DNA of 7,500 bases. It comes from an uncultured Mucispirillum sp. Lineage in GTDB: Bacteria; Chrysiogenota; Deferribacteres; Deferribacterales; Mucispirillaceae. The stretch spans positions 1-7,500 of the forward strand of contig CAMWVK010000060.1 of assembly GCA_947177675.1 (NCBI GenBank), given 5' to 3'. The position numbers and the translations under genes were made by a program. Under the pieces are notes generated by a model. It was not told where the DNA came from and searched no databases. It saw only the letters and a list, made by a program, of their open reading frames with translations. Positions 1 to 6,479 of the stretch are shown here, one piece after another (position 1 is the stretch's first letter; each line of letters opens with the position of its first letter).

Positions 1-29
1 GCTTATAAGATTTATAAATTTAATAATAA

Positions 30-45
30 TTTTTTTAAAAAAAAA
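30..45 (+). promoter_or_regulatory. T7A9 tract immediately upstream of the -35 box (UP-element-like)
   Basis: Seven T residues (30-36) are followed directly by nine A residues (37-45), ending one base before the -35 hexamer. A- and T-tracts at this position resemble UP elements that contact the alpha subunit of RNA polymerase. The A9 run could also vary in length. In DNA this A+T-rich the tract may be partly compositional, so a function is only inferred. Confidence 0.4.
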
Positions 46-46
46 C

Positions 47-73
47 TTGACATTCCCCCCCCCATGATATAAT
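47..73 (+). promoter_or_regulatory. Sigma-70-type promoter with poly-C spacer, upstream of the lipoprotein gene
   Basis: A perfect -35 hexamer TTGACA (47-52) and a perfect -10 hexamer TATAAT (68-73) are visible. The -10 is preceded by TG at 65-66, making an extended -10 (TGnTATAAT). The spacer is 15 bp and consists of TT, nine C residues (55-63) and ATGA. Transcription would start near 80, giving a leader of roughly 44 bases. The spacer is shorter than the usual 16-18 bp; two more C residues would make it 17 bp. The extended -10 may keep some activity at suboptimal spacing. Promoter identity is supported by two consensus boxes directly upstream of a gene with a good ribosome binding site; its activity is inferred. 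Confidence 0.85.
55..63 (+). repeat. C9 homopolymeric tract in the promoter spacer
   Basis: Nine consecutive C residues sit in otherwise very A+T-rich DNA, exactly between the -35 and -10 boxes. G/C homopolymers of this length are prone to slipped-strand mispairing and are used as contingency loci in several bacteria. Placement in a promoter spacer would alter transcription and not the reading frame. The tract is plainly present; its instability is inferred. Confidence 0.9.
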
Positions 74-113
74 AGGTACGTGCACAAAAAAGAAGCTTCT
101 AAATTTTATTAAC

Positions 114-117
114 GGAG
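114..117 (+). promoter_or_regulatory. Ribosome binding site of the lipoprotein gene
   Basis: GGAG lies six bases before the ATG at 124, a good Shine-Dalgarno match and spacing. It fixes the start codon and so the signal peptide. Confidence 0.8.
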
Positions 118-123
118 TTTATT

Positions 124-681
124 ATGAAGAAATTTTTAATGCCATTTTTTATGGCTTTAATTGTTGCAGCACTTGCAGGTTGTGCTGATAACAATAATGA
201 TGGCGGTTCCAGCGTGCCATCATATGATTTAAGCAATATAGCAACAGATGAAGAAAATATAACAACTGTAGAAGCTACTAGCGATACATATGCATGGGGT
301 TATATGTATCTTACAAATCCAAGAACAGCATCAGGTCAATACTATCCGATACTGTTAAGCACATCTATGGGTATCCACCCTTCTTTTACAGCAACATTAA
401 CATCTAATTATAATGTTGATAAATTAGATGGAGACCTTACTATCGGCAACGATAATTATGATTTAAGCAGTGCTGCATCTATGACTAATAGTGGGAGATA
501 TCATTTAGCAATTACAGGAAAAACTATTCCAAATGACGGCACTATACTTATTGTATTTTTAACACGAGATGAAGAAGAACAGTATTTTGGCAATATAGAA
601 GCTATTGACCAAACAGTTATTAATCAGTTAAATGAATTAGGTGCGTTAAGACAGTATAAATGGACTAAATCTGCTAATTAA
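124..681 (+). CDS. Putative lipoprotein of unknown function
   Basis: The 185-residue product begins with a typical type II signal peptide: basic MKK, a hydrophobic stretch at about residues 4-18, and the lipobox L17-A18-G19-C20. It should be exported by Sec, lipidated on Cys20 and cleaved there, leaving a mature protein of 166 residues. Cys20 appears to be the only cysteine. Ala follows it instead of Asp, so by the enterobacterial sorting rule the outer membrane is more likely than retention in the inner membrane. An Asn/Asp/Gly/Ser-rich linker (about 21-40) precedes a soluble domain rich in Tyr, Thr and Ser with alternating hydrophobic residues, probably mostly beta strand. There are no further membrane segments. 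I do not recognise the family and assign no function. The start is supported by GGAG at 114-117. The gene is monocistronic, converges on hisD, and has its own promoter with a poly-C spacer, so expression may be phase variable. Confidence 0.85.
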   Translation: MKKFLMPFFMALIVAALAGCADNNNDGGSSVPSYDLSNIATDEENITTVEATSDTYAWGYMYLTNPRTASGQYYPILLSTSMGIHPSFTATLTSNYNVDKLDGDLTIGNDNYDLSSAASMTNSGRYHLAITGKTIPNDGTILIVFLTRDEEEQYFGNIEAIDQTVINQLNELGALRQYKWTKSAN

Positions 682-699
682 TTCAACAGCAGCATAATA

Positions 700-721
700 T
701 GAGCCAGTTTTTACTGGCTCT
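700..721 (+). terminator. Hairpin between the converging lipoprotein gene and hisD
   Basis: GAGCCAGT (701-708) pairs perfectly with ACTGGCTC (713-720), an 8-bp stem around a TTTT loop (709-712). It begins 19 bases after the lipoprotein stop codon. On the plus strand it is followed by TTTAAATAATTT, a short and interrupted T tract, so it fits a modest intrinsic terminator for that gene. On the minus strand the bases after the stem are ATATTATG, with no T run, so it would be a poor terminator for the hisD operon, though the hairpin could still protect that 3' end. Confidence 0.7.
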
Positions 722-762
722 TTAAATAATTTAAAATCAGTTATGATATTCTTATAAATATT

Positions 763-2031
763 TTAAACTCTGAATTTTATACTATTTGCATGTCCCTGCA
801 GATTTTCCTGCTCTGCCATTATTACAATATCATCACTTCCTGCCTGTAAAGATGCTTTATTATAATATATAATGCTTGAACGCTTAAAGAAATCATAAGT
901 GCCAAGTGGTGAGAAAAATTTTGCACTTCCACCAGTTGGAAGAACATGGTTAGGTCCTGCAAAATAATCACCTGCTGCTTCTGGAGAGTTACCACCAATA
1001 AAAATTGCTCCAGCATGGCGAATTTTACCAATATGGCTTAAAGCATCATCAATATATAGTTCTAAATGTTCAGGTGCAATATTATTTGCTATTTCACATG
1101 CTTCATCAAAATTATCCACAAGCACAATAGCAGAGTGTTTTTTGATGGATACTTCTGCAATATGTTTTTTAGGCAGCTTTTCAAGCTGAATATATACTTC
1201 TTTTTCTATTTTCTCAGCTAAATCTTTATTCCATACTATTGTAACAGCTGAAGCAAGCTCATCATGCTCGCATTGTGCAAGCATATCAGCAGCCACATAT
1301 TTCGGCTCAGCATTTTCTCCTGCTATAATTAATATTTCGCTTGGTCCTGCTATCATATCTATATCTACTGCACCAAAAACAAGTTTTTTAGCCATAGCCA
1401 CATAAATATTACCAGGTCCTGTAATTTTATCTACTTTTTTTATAGTTTCTGTGCCATAAGCAAGGGCTGCAACAGCCTGTGCTCCGCCTACTTTATAAAT
1501 ATCTTTAATACCGCAAATATCAGCAGCAGCTAAAACAGCACTGTTTATTTTGCCATTTACTGCAGGGCTTACCATAGATATATCTTTTACACCTGCAGCA
1601 ACAGCAGGCAGAGCGTTCATTAAAACAGAAGAAAAATATGCAGCCTTTCCACCAGGAACATATATACCTGCACTATCAAGTGGAGTAATTTTCTGCCCCA
1701 GCATTGCACCAGTTTCTGTTTCATAAAGCCATGTTTTTTCCATCTGCAGTTTATGAAATGCAAGTATATTATTATGAGCTTTTTTTATGCTCTCTACTAA
1801 TTTTCTATCAGTATTATTATAGGCTTCTTCTATTTCCTGCCTGCTGACTTTTATATTGTCTTTATTAATATCAAAATTATCAAACTTTTTAGTATATTCA
1901 AATAATGCTTTATCACCATTTTTTCGCACATTTGATATAATATCAGAAGCTGTATGCAGGTAATCGCTCTCCATAACTGCTCCACGGTTTTTAATATCAT
2001 CTAATTTTCTATCCTTTTTATTTATTATCAT
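763..2031 (-). CDS. hisD: Histidinol dehydrogenase
   Basis: This enzyme catalyses the last two steps of histidine synthesis in the cytoplasm, the zinc-dependent, NAD-linked oxidation of L-histidinol to L-histidine. With the start used here the protein has 422 residues, close to the usual 425-435. The family signature KITGPGNIYVAMAKK (about residues 202-216) is followed by IAGPSEI. Zinc ligands can be matched to the E. coli enzyme: Gln253 and His256 in MLAQCEHD, Asp355 in GDYFAGPNHVLPT, and His414 in LQGHANS. The catalytic Glu321-His322 pair is in APEHLEL. All are intact. An in-frame GTG at 2050-2052 would add seven residues and overlap the upstream gene, but it lacks a good ribosome binding site. 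The ATG at 2029-2031 has GGGG seven bases before it and starts one base after the upstream TAG, so it is preferred. It is the last gene of the minus-strand run, and no other his gene is in the window. Confidence 0.96.
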   Translation of the reverse strand: MIINKKDRKLDDIKNRGAVMESDYLHTASDIISNVRKNGDKALFEYTKKFDNFDINKDNIKVSRQEIEEAYNNTDRKLVESIKKAHNNILAFHKLQMEKTWLYETETGAMLGQKITPLDSAGIYVPGGKAAYFSSVLMNALPAVAAGVKDISMVSPAVNGKINSAVLAAADICGIKDIYKVGGAQAVAALAYGTETIKKVDKITGPGNIYVAMAKKLVFGAVDIDMIAGPSEILIIAGENAEPKYVAADMLAQCEHDELASAVTIVWNKDLAEKIEKEVYIQLEKLPKKHIAEVSIKKHSAIVLVDNFDEACEIANNIAPEHLELYIDDALSHIGKIRHAGAIFIGGNSPEAAGDYFAGPNHVLPTGGSAKFFSPLGTYDFFKRSSIIYYNKASLQAGSDDIVIMAEQENLQGHANSIKFRV

Positions 2032-2032
2032 A

Positions 2033-3109
2033 CTATATCCCCACAATAACACTTTCTATGGATATACCATTCTCTTTTTTAGTATGAGTTTTTGCCTCAT
2101 AAAGTCTTGTATCAGCAAGACGGACAATATCTTCAAAACTTTCAAAATCTCTTTCATTTGCAATAACTGCACCACCGCTGAAACCAAATATTATATTTTC
2201 ATTTTCTTCATATACTATTTCTTCAACAGCATTCTGAATTTTTACTATATAATCATGCAGTGCATTTTTATCAGTAATCTCTGTAAAAAGATAAAATTCA
2301 TCACCGCCAAATCTGCCAAGTATATCATAATCACCTGTATTGCACCGCATAGTATAGGATATTATTTTAAGTATTTCATCCCCTGCTAAGTGACCAAACT
2401 TATCATTAATATATTTATAGTTATTTAAATCAAATATAATAAATGCAAAGTTTCTGCCATTTTTCTTAAATTCTTCAAAACTTGATTTGCCAGTTAAATC
2501 AAATATAAATTTGTTAGGAAGAGCCGTTAAATAGTCAGTATTTGCCTGCATTTCCAGTAAAAAAGCATTATCCAGCTTTTTAAGAGCAATAGATGCGATT
2601 AATGCAAATTCTTCTACAAAATCAAAATTATAATCACTTGAAAATCTATTTTTATCCTGTGAATAAAACCCAAGTGCAGCAACTATTCTTCCATTATCAG
2701 TTACAGGCACAAGTATATATGAATAATGGACATCTGATGGCATAAGTTGAAAATCTTTATGTATAACAGACTTATCTGTGCCAGACCTAATATCACTGTC
2801 TAAAAATGTATAAGAAAATCCATCACTATCAATTACTCTTATTCTCTTACATTTATCATTATAATTTTGTGCAATTGCCATAGCATCCTTTTTAAGAAAT
2901 AAGACAGCCCGTTCAATATCAAATATTTCTTCAATATATCGCATAGGTTTATTATCCATGTCATCAAAATTATCACTTAAAAGCATAGAAAACTCTACAA
3001 CTTTAAAACCATTATGTTTAGCTTCGTTTTCTTTAACACGCATAACCATACTTTCAAGCTCATTTTTAAGGTCATAATTTTCTTTTAACAAAGTGCTTAT
3101 GTTAGACAT
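2033..3109 (-). CDS. GAF-like/GGDEF domain protein, probable diguanylate cyclase
   Basis: The 358-residue protein probably makes cyclic di-GMP from two GTP. Residues 1-35 look like a coiled coil. Residues about 36-185 form a GAF-like sensor, possibly of the DUF484 kind, ending in ILVPVTDNGRIVAALGFYS and a helix that leads into the output domain. The GGDEF domain spans about 186-350: TDYLTALPNK linker motif, then FDLNNYKYINDKFGH with the metal-binding Asp227, Asn235 and Asp244, then GRFGGDEF with G268-G269-D270-E271-F272. The active-site set looks complete, although the second position of the usual DxD is Asn229. The allosteric RxxD I-site is degenerate: Gly259 replaces the Arg, while Asp262 is kept. 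There is no membrane segment or signal peptide, so the protein should be cytosolic. The start has GGAG at 3116-3119 with six-base spacing. It lies 19 bases after polA and one base before hisD. The GAF ligand cannot be told from sequence. Confidence 0.92.
   Translation of the reverse strand: MSNISTLLKENYDLKNELESMVMRVKENEAKHNGFKVVEFSMLLSDNFDDMDNKPMRYIEEIFDIERAVLFLKKDAMAIAQNYNDKCKRIRVIDSDGFSYTFLDSDIRSGTDKSVIHKDFQLMPSDVHYSYILVPVTDNGRIVAALGFYSQDKNRFSSDYNFDFVEEFALIASIALKKLDNAFLLEMQANTDYLTALPNKFIFDLTGKSSFEEFKKNGRNFAFIIFDLNNYKYINDKFGHLAGDEILKIISYTMRCNTGDYDILGRFGGDEFYLFTEITDKNALHDYIVKIQNAVEEIVYEENENIIFGFSGGAVIANERDFESFEDIVRLADTRLYEAKTHTKKENGISIESVIVGI
2039..2042 (-). promoter_or_regulatory. Ribosome binding site deciding the hisD start
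   Basis: GGGG followed by A on the minus strand lies seven bases upstream of the ATG at 2029-2031, inside the last codons of the GGDEF gene. It supports that ATG over the in-frame GTG at 2050-2052, which has only an A-rich stretch upstream. With TAG-T-ATG at the junction, coupled translation is likely. Confidence 0.6.
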
Positions 3110-3128
3110 TTAATGCTCCAAAATATTT

Positions 3129-5516
3129 TTACAACTGTCCCCAGTTATCTCCAGTTTCTGCATTTACTAAAAGCGGAACTGATAAGGAAACCACTTGTTC
3201 CATAATATTTTTTATTTTATCAGTAAATACTGATATAATATTTTCATTTACTTCAAAAATCAGTTCATCATGGATTTGCAGAATACATTTTGCATCTAAA
3301 TTGTTTTCTTTAATATATTTATCACACTCAATCATTGCAAGTTTTATTATATCTGCCGCACTGCCCTGTATTGGTGCATTTACAGCCATTCTTTCAGCAC
3401 GAGTGCGGATATTTGCATTACGACTGTTAATATCATGGATATTTCTTTTCCTGCCTAAAATAGTGCTGCAGTAACCTTTTTCTCTTGTCTGCTTAATTAT
3501 TTCATCTATGAATATTTTTACTTTTGGATAAAGTGCAAAATAGCCATCAATAAAACTTTGAGCTTCTTTTCTAGTAACTTTTGTATCACGCGAAAGTCCA
3601 AAAGAAGAAAGTCCATAAAGTATGCCAAAATTTACAGCTTTTGCAATACGCCTTATATCATGGGTTACTTCATCATCTGATGATAGATGAAATATTTTAT
3701 GAGCAGTCATTGTATGAATATCTTTATTTTCATTAAATGCTTTAATCAAATTTTCATCTTCTGATAAATGAGCAAGTATCCTTAATTCTATTTGAGAATA
3801 ATCAAGAGAAACAAGTTTATAACCTTTTTTTGCAACAAATGAACTTCTTAAAATTTCAGCATATTCCCCTTTTTGTGGTATATTCTGCATATTAGGGTTG
3901 CTGGAAGAAAGCCTTCCTGTTGCTGTGCCTGTCTGTTTAAATTCTGTATGTATTCTGCCATCTTTTACATATTCCAGCATATTAAGAGTATATGTAGAAT
4001 AAAGCTTATTTATTTCCCTGTATTTTAATATGGAAGAAATAAGGCTGTCATATTCTTTATAAGTTATTCTTAAATCTTTTAATGTATCTTCATCTGTAGA
4101 ATAGCCGTTTTTATTTTTTTTAACACCTTTTAAGCCTAATTTATCATAAAGATATGCAGATAACTGTTTTGGTGAATTAGGATTTAAATCAAAGCCTGCC
4201 ATATCTTTTATTTTATTATATTCTATATCTACAAAAGTTTTTAATTTAAGAGCAACTGATTTAATATTTTCTGCATTAATCATAATACCTGTCTGTTCCA
4301 TTTCTGCTAAAATGCGTGCAACTGGCAGTTCCATTTCATAATAAAGCTTATCAAGAGAATTTTCTTTTAATTTATCAAATAAATCCTTGCTTTTTTTATA
4401 AAGTTTTGCAAAAAATTCGCCCTCTGTTTCATCTTTTAACTGTCTTATGCCGCCAGCATCTGGGTCCATAAGATAATCAGCAAGCAGAATATCAAATGCT
4501 TTTTCTGGGATATTTATGCCTTTTTTAATAAGTGATTTAATATCATAATAATATAGTGGTTCACCCTGCTCGTATTCATAATAAGATGCTTCATCTACTG
4601 CATATATTTTATCATTTAAATAAGCCATAATTACTGCACTACCAGCCTGCTTATATTCTAATGCTTTTACTTCTGATGATATATTTAATGATGAAAGCTG
4701 CTGTTTTAACTGGTAAAGTTCATAGTAATATTTAAGTTTTTCTTCATCTCTTTCAATGTGAGAGCCTTGAATATTTTCAATAAAGAAAAGCTTTACAAGC
4801 TCGCGGCTAAGATATGCACTTTCCTTACCCTGCATAATTTTTTCTTTTATTTTGCCTTTTAAATTTCCTGCATTTTCAAAAATATTATCAAGGCTTTTAT
4901 ATTCATCTAACAGAGTTTTTGCTGTTTTTGGTCCTATGCCTGCAATACCCGGAATATTATCACTGGTATCTCCCATTAATGCAAGCATATCTGGAATAGA
5001 TTCAGGATATAAACCAAACTTTTCATAAACCTTTTCTCTATCTATTACTTCATCTTTTTGATAGTCATATATCTGCACTTTATCATTTACAAGCTGGTGT
5101 AAATCTTTATCTTTTGTTACTATCCAAACTCTATTATTAATAGTTTGAGATAATGTGTTTATTACATCATCTGCTTCATACCCATCTATGCAGTAAACAG
5201 GGTATCCAGTAAAGGGAAGCATTTCTTTTAAAATATTTAACTGGATAATTAAATCTTCAGGCATTGCCTGCCTTGTAGCTTTGTAGCTTTCAAACATTTC
5301 ATGGCGGCGGTTTTTGCCTTTTGCATCAAATATAATAATAATATCTGATATTTCAGGATTTTTTCTTAATTTTTCTAAAACAGATAAAAATACATGAATA
5401 ACACCTGTTGGCACTCCACCAGCTGTTAATGGGGGAACATTATAAAAAGCTCTATATATTACAGAGTTACCATCTATTAAAATGGTAACTCTATCTTTAT
5501 TAAAATTTTCTGTCAT
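3129..5516 (-). CDS. polA: DNA polymerase I, with 5' nuclease and without proofreading
   Basis: This enzyme removes RNA primers and fills gaps in replication and repair. It has 795 residues against 928 in E. coli, the difference lying mainly in the middle domain. Residues about 8-275 form the 5'-3' nuclease, with DGNSVIYRAF (15-24), the Asp in IIIIFDAKGKNRR, YEADDVI (113-119), VTKDKDLH (133-140) and MGDTSDNIPGIAGIGPKTAK (181-200). Residues about 285-400 are a shrunken 3'-5' exonuclease domain. The DxE of motif Exo I is absent and the Exo III Asp is not found, though YYD at 323-325 matches the Exo II Asp position. Residues about 400-795 are the polymerase: motif A LDYSQIELRI with Asp572, motif B RRIAKAVNFGILYG with Lys626, Phe630 and Tyr634, and motif C IHDELIFEV with Asp750-Glu751. 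The ATG is only three bases after the ilvE stop and has a weak ribosome binding site, so its translation is probably coupled to ilvE. Phe630 predicts normal discrimination against dideoxynucleotides. Confidence 0.98.
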   Translation of the reverse strand: MTENFNKDRVTILIDGNSVIYRAFYNVPPLTAGGVPTGVIHVFLSVLEKLRKNPEISDIIIIFDAKGKNRRHEMFESYKATRQAMPEDLIIQLNILKEMLPFTGYPVYCIDGYEADDVINTLSQTINNRVWIVTKDKDLHQLVNDKVQIYDYQKDEVIDREKVYEKFGLYPESIPDMLALMGDTSDNIPGIAGIGPKTAKTLLDEYKSLDNIFENAGNLKGKIKEKIMQGKESAYLSRELVKLFFIENIQGSHIERDEEKLKYYYELYQLKQQLSSLNISSEVKALEYKQAGSAVIMAYLNDKIYAVDEASYYEYEQGEPLYYYDIKSLIKKGINIPEKAFDILLADYLMDPDAGGIRQLKDETEGEFFAKLYKKSKDLFDKLKENSLDKLYYEMELPVARILAEMEQTGIMINAENIKSVALKLKTFVDIEYNKIKDMAGFDLNPNSPKQLSAYLYDKLGLKGVKKNKNGYSTDEDTLKDLRITYKEYDSLISSILKYREINKLYSTYTLNMLEYVKDGRIHTEFKQTGTATGRLSSSNPNMQNIPQKGEYAEILRSSFVAKKGYKLVSLDYSQIELRILAHLSEDENLIKAFNENKDIHTMTAHKIFHLSSDDEVTHDIRRIAKAVNFGILYGLSSFGLSRDTKVTRKEAQSFIDGYFALYPKVKIFIDEIIKQTREKGYCSTILGRKRNIHDINSRNANIRTRAERMAVNAPIQGSAADIIKLAMIECDKYIKENNLDAKCILQIHDELIFEVNENIISVFTDKIKNIMEQVVSLSVPLLVNAETGDNWGQL

Positions 5517-5519
5517 ATA

Positions 5520-6446
5520 TTATTTCACTGGGTATAACCAGTCAGTATATTTTTTATTTTTGCCTTTAACTATATCAAAAAATGCAGTTTGTAATTTACC
5601 AGTGATTTCCCCTCTTACACCAGTGCCTATTTTTCTTCCATCAAGCTGGCTGATAGGAGTAACTTCTGCTGCTGTTCCTGTGAAAAATGCTTCATCTGCA
5701 AGATAAAAATCATCTTTAGTAAATCTCTGTTCTATAACTTCATAGCCTAAATCGCGGGCAAGTGTAATAATAGAATCTCTTGTAATACCTCTTAAAATAG
5801 AAGTCATTGGAGTAGTGATAAGTCTGCCATTTTTAACAACAAAAACATTTTCACCACTGCCTTCTGCCACATAACCTTCAGTATCTAAAAATAATGCTTC
5901 ATCATAGCCGCTGATAACCGCTTCTCTTTTTGCTAAAACACTTGCTACATAGTTACCGCATGTTTTAGAGCGTGTAGCTGTTGAGTTTACATGAAATCTG
6001 TTAAAAGAAGAAGTGCATACTTTAATACCTTTTGCAAGACCTTCTTCACCAAGATAAGCACCCCAGTTCCAAGCAGCAATAGCCGTTTCTACAGGATATT
6101 TTTCATCTATTTTAATACCAAGACCGCCATCACCAAGATAAATAATTGGACGGATATAACATTCTTCTAAATTATTTGCTTTAACTGTTTCAACTGCTGC
6201 TTTGCACAATTCATCAAGAGAATATCCTGAGTCAATCATAAAAATGCGTGCAGAATCAAGAAGTCTTTGCATATGCTCTTTTAAACGGAATACTGCCGAG
6301 CCATTTTCTGTTTTATAGCAGCGAATGCCTTCAAACACACCTACACCATAGTGAAGTGTGTGGGTTAATACTGATACTTTTGCATCTTCTTTTGATACTA
6401 ATTTCCCATTCATCCAAATTTTACTATCATTACTTACAGCTGACAT
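5520..6446 (-). CDS. ilvE: Branched-chain amino acid aminotransferase
   Basis: A fold-type IV, pyridoxal-phosphate-dependent aminotransferase that interconverts Leu, Ile and Val with their 2-oxo acids using glutamate/2-oxoglutarate. Its 308 residues match the usual 300-310. Visible features are THTLHYGVGVFEGIRCY (28-44), the REHMQRL-like segment (RLKEHMQRLLDSARI, 54-68), the cofactor lysine Lys161 in TRSKTCGNY, the EGSGENVFVVKNG segment (195-207) with the Glu195 that contacts the cofactor, LRGITRDSI (218-226) and FFTGTAAEVTPI (254-265). These favour a branched-chain enzyme over D-amino acid transaminase or aminodeoxychorismate lyase. The ATG has AAAGGAG (6453-6459) at six-base spacing, the best ribosome binding site in the window after that of gpsA. 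It lies 33 bases after gpsA and three bases before polA. Confidence 0.95.
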   Translation of the reverse strand: MSAVSNDSKIWMNGKLVSKEDAKVSVLTHTLHYGVGVFEGIRCYKTENGSAVFRLKEHMQRLLDSARIFMIDSGYSLDELCKAAVETVKANNLEECYIRPIIYLGDGGLGIKIDEKYPVETAIAAWNWGAYLGEEGLAKGIKVCTSSFNRFHVNSTATRSKTCGNYVASVLAKREAVISGYDEALFLDTEGYVAEGSGENVFVVKNGRLITTPMTSILRGITRDSIITLARDLGYEVIEQRFTKDDFYLADEAFFTGTAAEVTPISQLDGRKIGTGVRGEITGKLQTAFFDIVKGKNKKYTDWLYPVK

Positions 6447-6452
6447 AGTTTT

Positions 6453-6459
6453 CTCCTTT
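6453..6459 (-). promoter_or_regulatory. Strong ribosome binding site of ilvE
   Basis: AAAGGAG on the minus strand lies six bases before the ilvE ATG, in the 33-base gpsA-ilvE gap. No promoter boxes or hairpin were seen in that gap, so ilvE is read as an internal gene of the operon. Confidence 0.75.
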
Positions 6460-6479
6460 TGTCTTTCTTATTAATTATC

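Noticed and set aside
55..63. C9 tract as a sequencing or assembly artefact
   Set aside because: The exact length may be uncertain, but a long C run is present and its position between two consensus promoter boxes makes it meaningful whatever the precise count.
91..100. Perfect 10-base palindrome AGAAGCTTCT in the lipoprotein gene leader
   Set aside because: Too short to be a convincing operator, its flanks do not extend the symmetry, and as RNA it would form only a three-pair stem.
700..721. The hairpin as a terminator for the hisD operon on the minus strand
   Set aside because: No T run follows the stem in that direction, so only the plus-strand reading is supported as an intrinsic terminator.
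822..1031. Open frame of 69 codons on the minus strand inside hisD
   Set aside because: It overlaps the conserved C-terminal part of hisD in another frame, has no recognisable protein features and is best explained as a shadow.
2084..2389. Open frame of 101 codons on the plus strand, antisense to the GGDEF gene
   Set aside because: Its product is Ile/Phe/Tyr/Cys-rich as expected from the reverse complement of A+T-rich coding DNA, and it lies over the conserved GGDEF domain.
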